A stretch of DNA of 64,000 nt from Parapedobacter luteus (lineage in GTDB: Bacteria > Bacteroidota > Bacteroidia > Sphingobacteriales > Sphingobacteriaceae): positions 310,001 through 374,000 of the forward strand of contig NZ_FUYS01000004.1 of the NCBI RefSeq assembly GCF_900168055.1. The letters are read 5' to 3'. The translations under genes were made by a program, and so were the position numbers. The notes beneath the pieces were generated by a model. The model was not told the origin of the DNA, searched no databases, and worked only from the letters and a program-made list of their open reading frames with translations. Shown here in pieces: positions 9,116-18,497 of the stretch. The stretch's first letter is position 1; each line of letters begins with the position of its first letter.

Positions 9116-9285
9116 AAGAAAAAAACCGCTACAGCTAACAACGACAAAGCCAACGTGATGAACAACGTCATTACGGCGTAAAACCCTATGTGCTTGCTCA
9201 TGCGTTTCGCGCGGCTGTCAGAAGGATGTATCCCGAATAGCTGTTCGCGAAATGACCGGATGAACGAAGTTTTCTCTTTTTCCAT
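9112..9285 (-). CDS. Small single-TM protein (57 aa), coupled to the next gene
   Basis: An ATG at 9285 opens a 57-codon frame. The product has a charged N-terminal half (MEKEKTSFIRSFREQLFG, then SDSRAKR) and one hydrophobic helix near the C-terminus (about residues 34-57, ending LAVAVFFL). Its TGA overlaps the GTG start of the following membrane-protein gene by 4 nt, strong evidence for a real two-gene operon. I do not recognise the family. It could be a small partner or chaperone of the adjacent membrane protein; that is inference from coupling only. Confidence 0.65.
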   Translation of the reverse strand: MEKEKTSFIRSFREQLFGIHPSDSRAKRMSKHIGFYAVMTLFITLALSLLAVAVFFL

Positions 9286-9510
9286 ACGTTTTATTGATTA
9301 ATACGTTTTTCCCCAAGCAAGTGTTTTGCTTGGCCAAGATCAGCGCTGAAACAGCTGCTCCTTTGCGGCGCGAAACCGGGAACCGTTTGTAGCTGGTTGC
9401 AGTATCCAGCCGCTGCACCTGGGTTTCTTTGCCGGTAGCTGTATGGAGGAAGTTAGCTATAAGGAATTTGCCTGATAAAACGGTGCGTCATGATTGCGCA
9501 ACCAGAAAAA

Positions 9511-11814
9511 CTAAATCGGCTTGCGCCCCATCCTGAATTCCAGCTCGCCGCCATTGACAATATCACTATGCTTCAGTCGATAGCCTTTCAAAGGCTTGCC
9601 ATTGAGCAGTACCTGCTGCACATAAACGTTCTTGGCGCCTTGGTTGACAGCCGTTACGGTAAATTGCTTTCCGTTTTCAAGGTTGATGGTAGCTGATTGT
9701 ACCAATGGACTGCCAAGCCAGTATTCATCCGACCCCGGCGATACCGGGTAGAAACCGAGACTGCTGAATAGGTACCAGGCGCTCATCTGCCCGCAGTCAT
9801 CATTACCCCCCAGGCCATCCGGACCGTTGTGGTACTGGTTTTCAAGAATCATCCGTACACGCTCCTGCGTTTTCCAAGGTTGACCGGCAATGTTATAAAG
9901 GTACACCACATGATGGGCCGGCTCGTTGCCGTGCACGTAGTTGCCGATGATCCCTTCTCGGGTGATATCTTCCGTATTGGCAAAAAACTTGTCCGGCAGA
10001 TGCATCGTAAAGAGTGAGTCCAAATAACATGCAAGCCGCTTTTGCCCGCCCATCAACTCCATCAGCCCTTCGGGATTATGCGGCACATAGAGGCTATAGT
10101 TCCATGTGTTGCCCTCAATAAATCCTTGACCATGCGTTTCCAGGACATCAAAATCTTTTCTGAAAGCGCCATCGGCATGACGCGGACGCATAAAACCGAT
10201 GGTTGCATCGTACATATTGCGCCAGTTTTCCGACCGTTTAATAAACGTATCATAAACATCCTGGCGACCAAGATGCTTCGCCAACTGAGCGATGCACCAG
10301 TCGTCATAAGCATATTCTAAGGTGTTCGACACCGAGGTGCCGTTTTTTTCATCGGGAATATACCCCAAATCGATATAGTCGCCGATGCCCTCGTAGCGGC
10401 GATAATTAGCTGTTGCCACGCAAGCTTCCAGTGCCGCCTGAGCATCACCCCGGTACACCCCCTTGATGATGGCATCCGCAATGACCGAAACGCTGTGATA
10501 GCCGCTCATGCACCAATTGTCATTGGCATAATGCGACCAAATTGGCAACATCTTCAACGGGCTCTGATCATAATGTGCCATCATAGAGGCTACCATATCC
10601 GCATTGCGTGATGGGTTGACCATATTCAAGTATGGGTGGAATGCACGGAACGTATCCCAAAGCGAGAAAGACGTATAGTTGGTGAAGCCCTGGGCGGTAT
10701 GCACCTCGTAATCCAAGCCGCGGTACTGCCCATCGATATCCATATAGACCGTGGGCATCAACGCCGCATGGTACATAGCGGTGTAGAAATTGATGTAATC
10801 AGCTTCCGTAGGTAGAACAGCCTCGATTCGACGCAATTCCTTTTCCCACAGTGCCTGCCCCTCTTGTTTGGTACGTTCGAAGTCCCAATGCGGTACTTCG
10901 GCCGCCATATTGGCTAACGCGTTACGCATGCTTACGGGCGAAAGCGCCACCTTGGCAAGCACCTGTTCGCCGGCCTGCACATCAAAATCGAAGTGCATAC
11001 GAAGCTTTTTACCGGCAATATCGGGGAAATTGTCGGTCTGATCGAATTTACGCCAGAAGCCCCGGTATACGGAAGCATTTTCGAAGCTTTTGCTCCCATA
11101 GGATTTAAACGGCTTGGAAAATGACATCGCAAAATAGACGGTGCGCGTACGTGCCCAGCCGTTGGTTTGCCGATAACCAGTAATGGTGCTATCATTAAGC
11201 ACACGCACCACCGTCCACACGTTCTTGTCGTCATAATTGTAAATGCCGTGCATCAAGTCCAAGACAATGTGGGCCTCTTCCTGCGCAGCGAAAGTATAGC
11301 GGTGCATACCTACGCGTGCACTTGTGGTCAACTCGGCAAGAATATCATGGTCGTCTAATTTCACCCGATAATAATTAGCCGCAGCCACCTCGTTGGCATG
11401 TTGGTACGCGGATCGGAACCCAGCCTTAGGCATTGCAGCAATGCCGGGATTAAGCTGCAACTCTCCGGTGGTAGGCATGACAAGGAAATCACCCAAATCG
11501 GAATGCCCCGTACCGCTGAAATGGGTATGGCTAAAACCAACGATGGTTGGGTCGTCATACTGGTACCCCGCACAGTACTTATATACATCGGGGTTGTACT
11601 TGCCGTCCACCGCATACGGAATCGTATCCGTATCGGGGCTCAATTGTACTGCACCGAAGGGTACCGTAGCCCCCGGAAAAGTATGGCCCATTTTAGCTGT
11701 GCCGATTAGGGGCTGTACGTAATGCACCAGGCTATCTGTCGGGTTGGCTGCAACAATCCGCGATACAGCCGCCAACAGCAGCCCCGTTAAAAATGTATAT
11801 TGAGTACGTTTCAT
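9511..11814 (-). CDS. GH92 alpha-mannosidase (secreted or periplasmic), first copy
   Basis: A 767-residue glycoside hydrolase family 92 protein (Ca2+-dependent exo-alpha-mannosidases). A signal peptide covers about residues 1-23 (MKRTQYTFLTGLLLAAVSRIVAAN). The N-terminal domain opens with VQPLIGTAKMGHTFPGATVPFG. The (alpha/alpha)6 domain carries IEGNTWNYSLYVPH, where E567 aligns with the catalytic acid, and GGNDDCGQMSAWY (669-681), the acidic signature for base and calcium function. The frame stays open 29 codons upstream, but the ATG at 11814 gives the signal peptide. It is the last gene of a leftward set with a second GH92 and a peptidase. Linkage specificity cannot be read by eye. Confidence 0.95.
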   Translation of the reverse strand: MKRTQYTFLTGLLLAAVSRIVAANPTDSLVHYVQPLIGTAKMGHTFPGATVPFGAVQLSPDTDTIPYAVDGKYNPDVYKYCAGYQYDDPTIVGFSHTHFSGTGHSDLGDFLVMPTTGELQLNPGIAAMPKAGFRSAYQHANEVAAANYYRVKLDDHDILAELTTSARVGMHRYTFAAQEEAHIVLDLMHGIYNYDDKNVWTVVRVLNDSTITGYRQTNGWARTRTVYFAMSFSKPFKSYGSKSFENASVYRGFWRKFDQTDNFPDIAGKKLRMHFDFDVQAGEQVLAKVALSPVSMRNALANMAAEVPHWDFERTKQEGQALWEKELRRIEAVLPTEADYINFYTAMYHAALMPTVYMDIDGQYRGLDYEVHTAQGFTNYTSFSLWDTFRAFHPYLNMVNPSRNADMVASMMAHYDQSPLKMLPIWSHYANDNWCMSGYHSVSVIADAIIKGVYRGDAQAALEACVATANYRRYEGIGDYIDLGYIPDEKNGTSVSNTLEYAYDDWCIAQLAKHLGRQDVYDTFIKRSENWRNMYDATIGFMRPRHADGAFRKDFDVLETHGQGFIEGNTWNYSLYVPHNPEGLMELMGGQKRLACYLDSLFTMHLPDKFFANTEDITREGIIGNYVHGNEPAHHVVYLYNIAGQPWKTQERVRMILENQYHNGPDGLGGNDDCGQMSAWYLFSSLGFYPVSPGSDEYWLGSPLVQSATINLENGKQFTVTAVNQGAKNVYVQQVLLNGKPLKGYRLKHSDIVNGGELEFRMGRKPI

Positions 11815-11974
11815 TATCATTCCGTTTGCCGAGTTCGCTAAAAATATATGCATGCCGCTGGATCGATATGAGCAGGTTGGGCAATCTACCCGTTGCCACA
11901 ACCTGAACCAATGACCAACAGCCCATCAATAGTCCGGCTGATATACACCGAACGAGACGAAAGCGCGAGCATCG

Positions 11975-14290
11975 TTAATCGTTTAATTCATTCGTCAACG
12001 AATACGGAAAGTCGGTTGCGTTCACACCTCTCGACTTGTTGGGCTGATCGCCCATCTTGACATCCAGCACTGCTCCCTTCAGTAGCTCTCCATGCTTCAA
12101 GAAATTAGGTGTGTATATCTGACCATTCACATGCAACGATTGAATATACCGATTTTGATCGCTATTGTCCTGTGCATTGATGACCAATTTTTGGCCATTA
12201 CTGAAATTGACCGTTGCCTTTTTAAATAAAGGAGCACCTAACACGTATTCATCTGTAGCCGGGCATACCGGGTAAAAACCCAAGGCGGAGAAAACATACC
12301 ATGCGGAGGTTTGGCCATTATCTTCGTCGCCGCAATAGCCATCAGCTTGAGGGTTGTACATCCTATTCATGGTTTCACGCACCCAATATTGCGTTTTCCA
12401 CGGCTCACCGGCGTAGTTGTACAGGTAAATCATGTGCTGGATGGGTTGGTTGCCATGTGCATACTGGCCCATATTCGCGACTTGCATCTCACGGATTTCA
12501 TGGATGACACCCCGGTAGTAGCTCTCATCAAATATAGGCGGCAGTGAGAACACGGAATCCAGCTTTTTCACGAAAGCTTTATGCCCACCCATCAAACGGG
12601 CAAGCCCTTCGATATCATGGAATACCGACCATGAATAATGCCAGCTATTGCCTTCAGTAAATGCATCTCCCCATTTGAACGGGTTAAACGGTGTCTGGAA
12701 ACTGCCATCTTTGTTCTTCCCGCGCATCAGGCCCGTCTCGGGATCGAAAAGGTGCCGGTAGTTCCGGCTGCGCTTGGCATACAGGTCGATATCAGCCTGC
12801 GATTTACCCAGCGCTTTGGCCAACTGATAGATGGCAAAGTCGTCATAGGCATATTCGAGTGTACGTGCCGCATTCTCGTTGATGCCCACGTCGTATGGTA
12901 CGTAACCCAAATCGATGTAATAGGGTGCTCCTGCCCGACCTACGGCGGTCATCGGGCCTTCATTATTGGCGCCGTGAAGCAGCGCTTCATAAAGCGTCTC
13001 GATATCATAACCACGCAGGCCTTTGATATATGCATCAGACACAACGGATGCCGAATTGTTGCCCACCATGATATTAGCGTAGCCCGGGCTGCTCCACTCA
13101 GGAAGGAAGCCGCCCTCTTTGTAGGCATTGGCCAAGCCAGCCTGCATTTCGACATTGATCTCGGGATATACGAGGTTGAGGAACGGGTATAACGCACGGA
13201 ACGTATCCCAGAACCCCGTACCGCCAAACAGGTAGCCCGGCAATATTTCTCCATTATACGGGCTGTAATGCACGACCTGTCCGTCCTTATCGAGCTCATA
13301 AAGCCGGTTGGGAAACAAGACCGTGCGGTATAGACATGAATAAAAAGTTTTGAACTGGTCATGCGTGCCGCCTTCTATGGTTACACGTTTCAGTGTTTCG
13401 TTCCAAACGGCTTTTGCCTCTGCTTTGATTTGTTCAAAATTTTTATCGGCGAGCTCACGCTGCAAATTCAACTCGGCTTGTTCGTAGCTGATGAACGAAG
13501 AAGCGACACGCATATTGACTTGTTCTCCCCTTTCGGTCTTAAATCCTACGATGGCAGCAGCGTGGTTGCCGCTGAGGTGTAACGCAGTGTCATTATATAC
13601 GCTGTCGCACCAGCCTTTGGTGAATGCAAACGGTTTGTCGAACTCAATGACAAAATAATTTTTAAAATTCGGTAAATTGCCTCGGCTGTAGCGGCTGGAA
13701 TAACCGATTATTTTCCGTTCGGCCGGAATAATGGTGATTTCCGATCCCCTGTCAAACGCATCGATGGTCACGAACGCGCTATCACTTTCCGGAAAAGTAA
13801 AACGGAAACGGGCGGCACGCTCGGTAGGTGTAATTTCGGTGGTCACATCTGCATCCGCAAGGTACACACTGTAGTAGTAAGGCTTCGCCACTTCCGCTTT
13901 ATGCGAAAACCAGCTTGCCCGCTCGTCTTGGTCTACCGTGGGCTTGCCAGTACCCGGCATGATGGCATATTGCCCGTAATCATTCATCCAAGGCGAAGGT
14001 TGGTGGGTCTGCTTAAATCCGCGGATTTTGTCGGCACCATAAGTGTACATCCATCCGTCGCCCATTTTTCCGGTCTGTGGACTCCAGAAATTCATGCCCC
14101 AAGGCACAGCGATTGCCGGATAGGTATTACCATTTGAAAAAGCCGGTTTTGAGTCGGTGCCCATCAACGGGTTTACCCATTCTTCGGGTTCATCGATCGC
14201 CTGGATGTATTGGGCTTCAGCTGTCAATTGGCAGGCCATGGCACATGCGACTACAGCTGCAGAACGTAATTTAAAAATCAATCTGTTCAC
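11975..14290 (-). CDS. GH92 alpha-mannosidase (secreted or periplasmic), second copy
   Basis: A 771-residue GH92 protein with a signal peptide to about residue 26 (ending TAEAQ). Family signatures are present: EWVNPLMGTDS at the N-terminus, FTEGNSWHYSWSVFHD with the catalytic-acid glutamate, and CGDEDNGQTSAWYVF. It differs clearly from the neighbouring GH92 (GNTYPAIAVPWGMN against GATVPFG), so the two probably attack different mannosidic linkages. It starts with GTG at 14290; no in-frame ATG preserves the signal peptide. It lies 47 nt downstream of the peptidase gene and 160 nt upstream of the first GH92. An alternative reading of either copy as a non-mannosidase GH92 is unlikely. Confidence 0.94.
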   Translation of the reverse strand: MNRLIFKLRSAAVVACAMACQLTAEAQYIQAIDEPEEWVNPLMGTDSKPAFSNGNTYPAIAVPWGMNFWSPQTGKMGDGWMYTYGADKIRGFKQTHQPSPWMNDYGQYAIMPGTGKPTVDQDERASWFSHKAEVAKPYYYSVYLADADVTTEITPTERAARFRFTFPESDSAFVTIDAFDRGSEITIIPAERKIIGYSSRYSRGNLPNFKNYFVIEFDKPFAFTKGWCDSVYNDTALHLSGNHAAAIVGFKTERGEQVNMRVASSFISYEQAELNLQRELADKNFEQIKAEAKAVWNETLKRVTIEGGTHDQFKTFYSCLYRTVLFPNRLYELDKDGQVVHYSPYNGEILPGYLFGGTGFWDTFRALYPFLNLVYPEINVEMQAGLANAYKEGGFLPEWSSPGYANIMVGNNSASVVSDAYIKGLRGYDIETLYEALLHGANNEGPMTAVGRAGAPYYIDLGYVPYDVGINENAARTLEYAYDDFAIYQLAKALGKSQADIDLYAKRSRNYRHLFDPETGLMRGKNKDGSFQTPFNPFKWGDAFTEGNSWHYSWSVFHDIEGLARLMGGHKAFVKKLDSVFSLPPIFDESYYRGVIHEIREMQVANMGQYAHGNQPIQHMIYLYNYAGEPWKTQYWVRETMNRMYNPQADGYCGDEDNGQTSAWYVFSALGFYPVCPATDEYVLGAPLFKKATVNFSNGQKLVINAQDNSDQNRYIQSLHVNGQIYTPNFLKHGELLKGAVLDVKMGDQPNKSRGVNATDFPYSLTNELND

Positions 14291-14337
14291 TTTATCGTTT
14301 TAGCTAAGTTATAACTGAGTTACTTTCCCTTTCAAAC

Positions 14338-15027
14338 CTACGCATTTCCTTTCGTATAAGCAATCCAAAGTTCATCGAGCGTAGCCCCGGTTTCCCGCTT
14401 CCACATGCCATCGGAGTACGTACTTGTTCGCAGAGCCTTATCCAGCCTTTTTACAATCCCTTTTTTATGCGTGTGCTCCACCCAATCCAGGAAACGGGCG
14501 GTGATACGGTAGCTGCTGGTATAATGATGTTCGGGCTTCAACTCCGGCAGTGTCCAATTGGCGCCCGGATTATCCACTCCATACTTATAGCGCACATAAT
14601 CTGCGATGCCTTCCACCAGCCAGCCCGGTCCGCTACGCGGCGGGTAAGCCTGCACAAGATGCATGACTTCATGGGTCACGACATCCACGTCACCAGGATT
14701 TTTCTCCAACCAAGATTGGGCAATGGTCACCCGGCCATTATGGGCGTAAGCCACACCATCATAAGCCGTATCAACCGTAATGGTCACTTCTTTCACGGCT
14801 TGTTTGTTGAAGTCGCGGGTTAATTTGGGGTAGACCGAGAAAAAAGTCTCCTGCAACCTCCCTAATACATCCTTGGAAAACCCCTCGTCTTGTTGAACCA
14901 AGATAAGGGTAACCCCCTTTTTTGAAATTGTGTCCGCCACCGGATCCACCAGTTGAGAAGCAACCGACGGACGACAATAAGTAAGCGTTGCAGCTACACC
15001 AAAACATATCGACAATATGCGTTTCAT
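14338..15027 (-). CDS. Secreted basic-secretory-protein-family metallopeptidase
   Basis: 229 residues with a signal peptide (about 1-24, ending SVAS). The gluzincin-like motif HEVMH at 119-123 is followed by GWLVEGIADYVRYKYG (135-150), whose E139/D143 probably supply the third zinc ligand. This arrangement is the plant-type basic secretory protein (BSP) family. It is the promoter-proximal gene of the leftward set with two GH92 alpha-mannosidases, divergent from susC. The context suggests it cleaves the protein part of mannosylated glycoproteins. Peptidase activity is a family prediction and the substrate is inference. Confidence 0.88.
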   Translation of the reverse strand: MKRILSICFGVAATLTYCRPSVASQLVDPVADTISKKGVTLILVQQDEGFSKDVLGRLQETFFSVYPKLTRDFNKQAVKEVTITVDTAYDGVAYAHNGRVTIAQSWLEKNPGDVDVVTHEVMHLVQAYPPRSGPGWLVEGIADYVRYKYGVDNPGANWTLPELKPEHHYTSSYRITARFLDWVEHTHKKGIVKRLDKALRTSTYSDGMWKRETGATLDELWIAYTKGNA

Positions 15028-15193
15028 ACTTTTTTATGATTAAAATGAAAGAAAATACAGCTTTGGCTACCCGAGGTTTCACAATAATTCATTACAGTAT
15101 AATTTGTATATCATAAAGTAAGCTTAGTCAATACGAAATCGCCAGGATTCCATTAAATACGGAGGTAAAGTTATTTAGTTGCATGCGTGCAAG

Positions 15194-15253
15194 TTGTTAA
15201 TGAACCCACAACGTATCGTTAACATATTGTTAAGGTTTAAGATTCATTAACAA
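15194..15253. promoter_or_regulatory. Putative response-regulator operator upstream of susC (GTTAA repeats)
   Basis: GTTAA occurs at 15196, 15218 and 15229, that is spacings of 22 and 11 bp. The pair 15218/15229 reads GTTAA-N6-GTTAA, the direct-repeat geometry of OmpR/PhoB-class regulators. TTGTTAATGAA (15194-15204) also has a perfect inverted copy TTCATTAACAA at 15243-15253. The 11-mer ATCGTTAACAT (15215-15225) recurs exactly upstream of the kinase gene (20490-20500). Confidence 0.6.
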
Positions 15254-15268
15254 TTCGTTGGGTTTCTA

Positions 15269-15303
15269 TTTGCAAAGTGCCCCTGCTAAAACGTTTAATT
15301 TTA
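15269..15303 (+). promoter_or_regulatory. Probable susC promoter
   Basis: TTTG at 15269-15272 and TAATTTTA at 15296-15303 are 23 nt apart, close to the Bacteroidota consensus. The pair lies just downstream of the GTTAA cluster, which suits activation by a bound regulator. Confidence 0.4.
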
Positions 15304-15443
15304 CCGCCCTAACAATCCATTTCCCAATTAACCAGTTTCAATATGAATCAAAACCAGTAACTAACACAATGTCCAAAGCGTAAGTCAACCACAGCATGCG
15401 CTTAGAGAAAAAAAAACAACAAACAACCAATGATTTGATTAAT

Positions 15444-18400
15444 ATGAAAAAAAACACACTACACAAAACCAATTTAGGGCACAGTGCCTTCAGGCGGCTT
15501 GCGCAGGCATGCATGTCTATTCTCCTACTTTTGGCATTTACGACGTACACCTTTTCGCAGGAAAGAACGGTAAGAGGGGTAGTAACCAGTGCCACTGACC
15601 AAAATCCGTTACCCGGCGTAACCGTGCGCGCCAAGGGAACCAACAGCATGACTGCTACAGACTCTGAAGGGCGCTTTTCGATTAATGCGAGCGAAGGTGA
15701 AGTTCTCGAAGTTTCATTTATCGGCTACGCTCCTCAAGAAATCAATATCGGCACTAGGACGAGCATCCAGGTTGTTTTGCAAACAGATACCCGGAGCATG
15801 GACGAAGTAGTCGTCGTGGGTTATGGCAGTTTACGAAAAAGCGAAATTACTGCTGCCTCAACCAATATCAAGGCAGAAGACTTTCGTCAGAGCGGCGCAA
15901 GAAACGCAATGGACCTTTTACAGGGCAAAGTAGCGGGGTTACAGATCACGCGCAGTGGCTCGAACCCTAATACGGGTGTCGCATTGCAATTGCGCGGAGC
16001 CACATCCATAGCCGGCTCAAACTCGCCATTGGTCGTCATCGACGGGATTCCGGGAGGAAACCTGGATTTGTTGCAACAAGCCGACATCGAGTCGATCAAC
16101 GTTTTGAAGGATGGTTCTGCTGCCGCTATCTACGGTACGCAAGCAAACGGCGGTGTTATTTTGGTAACTACCAAAAAGGGTGCACCGGGGAAAACACGGT
16201 TTGACTATGCTGGCTATGTGTCTCGGGACTTTGTTCAGCGGCAACCGGATTTCATGACTGCAGAAGAATATCGGCAGAAAATCGCAGAGGGCGTGATTGC
16301 ACCCAATAATGACTTTGGAGACAATGTAAACGCTTTTGATCAATTAATTAATCAAAACAACACCAGTCAATACCATACACTAGCCGTTTCCGGTGGTGGG
16401 GAAAACAACAATTTCCGGGCGAGCGCTTACTTTCGCGATCTGCAAGGGATAGCCCGCGAAAACGGCAGAACGGAATATGGTGTACGCGCAAACTTCAATG
16501 GAAAGGGGCTGAATGACCGGCTGACAACCCAAGTAGACTTCGCGACCAATTTGAACAATGCTAATCTACTCGGCGGCGGCGGCTGGGAATGGGCATATAC
16601 CCGCAACCCCACATTACCATTGAAAAACGAAGATGGCACTTGGTATTATGAACAGACGACAACCAATGAAGTCGCTCGGCTTGCCGAAGAACACAATCGC
16701 CGCCAACAACAAACAACAACGTTAGCAGGTACAGCTGGGTATGAAGTCATCCCAGATCTGAAAGTCAATGTTTTTGGTTCTGTACAACGGAATGCGTGGG
16801 TAGACGGTGCATATGCAAGTCTCGCATCGGAGCCATCTATGGAGAACTCGGTAGGCGCACTGGGGCGGGCTTATCAATCCAGTCGGTTGGAAATGAAATA
16901 CGCGTTCGAACCAACCATCAGCTATAACCGCGTATTGGATGACATACATTCCATCAATGCTGTGGTGGGTTACAGTTACCGATACGAGGTAAATCAAAAC
17001 TTCGATGCAACCAACTATGGATTTCAGAACGACGTTTTCGAGGAGAACAACCTCGGTGCCGGAGACCAACTGATTGCTGGACGGGCCGGCATGGGTAGCT
17101 ATAAAAACGACAATAAGATTATCGGTTTCTTAGGGCGGATCAATTATTCGTATGACGGCAAATATACCTTCCAAGGTATTTATCGTCGGGATGGTTCGAC
17201 CCGCTTCGGAGAAAATAACAAGTGGGGTAATTTTGGTTCCATAGGTGTCGCTTGGCATATGACATCGGAGGACTTTATGCAAAATATCCGTTTTCTGAAC
17301 GACCTAAAAGTACGCGCAAATTACGGCGTAACGGGTAATCAGGAAATTGGCAACTACATGTCTTTGGTCACATTGGGTACGGGCAACAACTACATTTACC
17401 CCGATGGAGCCTGGCGGCAAACATACGGGCCAACCCGTAATCCCAACCCCAACTTGCGCTGGGAAACCAAACATGAGTACAATGTTGGGGTGGATTTTAT
17501 GATGCTAAACGGAAGATTGGGTGGTGCAATTGATGCGTATCGCCGCATCACGAAAGACCTCTTAGGCACCTATACTTCGCAACAACCTCCGTTTATCCGC
17601 GATAATATATTTACCAACGTTGGACAGATTTCTTCAAACGGCCTGGAAATTACGCTGAATGCTGTGCCGGTTCGGAATGAAAAGGTCACCTGGACCGTTG
17701 ACCTCATTGGTAGCACGAACCGGAACCGGATGGATAGCTTCTCGGACGACACCTATAAAGTAAGCTACAGGGACTTTTCGAGTATAGGAGGATTCGGTGC
17801 TTTAGGAACAGCCATCCGCGTGTTTGAAGGAAGTCGTTTGGGTGATTTCTATGGAAAGCGGTTTGCCGGATTTACGGAAGATGGCCGTTGGCTATTTTAC
17901 AAACGTGATGGTAGCGCGGTGCCATTCGACCAGATTAACGATTCCAGAACAGATTTGGAAAACACTGATTTGGCCGTTATCGGAAACGCAATACCCAAAT
18001 ATCACTTGTCTCTTAACAGCACAGTTAGCTACAAGAACTTTGATTTCCGAGTATTTTTCCGCGGCCGGTTTGACTACGACATCCTGAATACAACACAGAT
18101 TTCTTATGGCAACCAAATAGCTCTGCCCAATAATTTATTGAACGAAGCGTTCACCCGGCATGGTGAGTTGAACGATACTTACATGTATTCGGACTATTAC
18201 CTGGAGAGTGGCTCGCATGTAAAGCTCGATGAAATGACTTTGGGATATACGTTTAAGCTAAACAATGAAAAAATTCGGAACTTCCGTATCTATGTCACGG
18301 GAACGAACCTTGCACTGTTTACAAAGTATACCGGTGTCGATCCTGATTACGTTAACGATACGGGTATTGGTTCGGAAAACACAAACCCGCTGGGGATCGA

Positions 18401-18461
18401 TGGCAGAGGTCTCTATCCCAATACGCGCTCTTTCTTGTTTGGCGTAAACATTGGGTTTTAA
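15444..18461 (+). CDS. SusC/RagA-type TonB-linked outer-membrane transporter
   Basis: About 1005 residues. After a signal peptide (cut near residue 39, TFSQ-E) comes a carboxypeptidase-regulatory-like domain (RTVRGVVTSATDQNPLPGV). Next is the SusC motif DEVVVVGYGSLRK, then a plug domain (LRGATSIAGSNSPLVVIDG; VLKDGSAAAIYGTQANGGV), and a 22-strand barrel ending in an aromatic residue (GVNIGF). With SusD it binds and imports oligosaccharides across the outer membrane using TonB energy. The partner GH92 genes point to mannose-rich glycans. The ATG at 15444 gives a compact signal peptide; an ATG at 15396 in the same frame would add 16 residues. susD follows after 36 nt. Confidence 0.95.
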   Translation: MKKNTLHKTNLGHSAFRRLAQACMSILLLLAFTTYTFSQERTVRGVVTSATDQNPLPGVTVRAKGTNSMTATDSEGRFSINASEGEVLEVSFIGYAPQEINIGTRTSIQVVLQTDTRSMDEVVVVGYGSLRKSEITAASTNIKAEDFRQSGARNAMDLLQGKVAGLQITRSGSNPNTGVALQLRGATSIAGSNSPLVVIDGIPGGNLDLLQQADIESINVLKDGSAAAIYGTQANGGVILVTTKKGAPGKTRFDYAGYVSRDFVQRQPDFMTAEEYRQKIAEGVIAPNNDFGDNVNAFDQLINQNNTSQYHTLAVSGGGENNNFRASAYFRDLQGIARENGRTEYGVRANFNGKGLNDRLTTQVDFATNLNNANLLGGGGWEWAYTRNPTLPLKNEDGTWYYEQTTTNEVARLAEEHNRRQQQTTTLAGTAGYEVIPDLKVNVFGSVQRNAWVDGAYASLASEPSMENSVGALGRAYQSSRLEMKYAFEPTISYNRVLDDIHSINAVVGYSYRYEVNQNFDATNYGFQNDVFEENNLGAGDQLIAGRAGMGSYKNDNKIIGFLGRINYSYDGKYTFQGIYRRDGSTRFGENNKWGNFGSIGVAWHMTSEDFMQNIRFLNDLKVRANYGVTGNQEIGNYMSLVTLGTGNNYIYPDGAWRQTYGPTRNPNPNLRWETKHEYNVGVDFMMLNGRLGGAIDAYRRITKDLLGTYTSQQPPFIRDNIFTNVGQISSNGLEITLNAVPVRNEKVTWTVDLIGSTNRNRMDSFSDDTYKVSYRDFSSIGGFGALGTAIRVFEGSRLGDFYGKRFAGFTEDGRWLFYKRDGSAVPFDQINDSRTDLENTDLAVIGNAIPKYHLSLNSTVSYKNFDFRVFFRGRFDYDILNTTQISYGNQIALPNNLLNEAFTRHGELNDTYMYSDYYLESGSHVKLDEMTLGYTFKLNNEKIRNFRIYVTGTNLALFTKYTGVDPDYVNDTGIGSENTNPLGIDGRGLYPNTRSFLFGVNIGF

Positions 18462-18497
18462 TGGTTAAACGAAAGCTAAAAATTAAGATAGATTGCT

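Larger units (their letters stand above)
15028..15443. other. Divergent intergenic region of the mannosidase locus
   Basis: About 415 bp without a gene between the BSP peptidase and susC starts. It is A+T-rich and holds clustered GTTAA motifs (15194-15253) and a likely susC promoter (15269-15303). An in-frame ATG at 15396 with a poly-A stretch could extend SusC by 16 residues. Confidence 0.8.

Noticed and set aside
9218-9418. 66-codon leftward frame upstream of the small TM gene
   Set aside because: It overlaps the better supported 57-codon gene (GTGA coupling) in another frame and lacks any motif.
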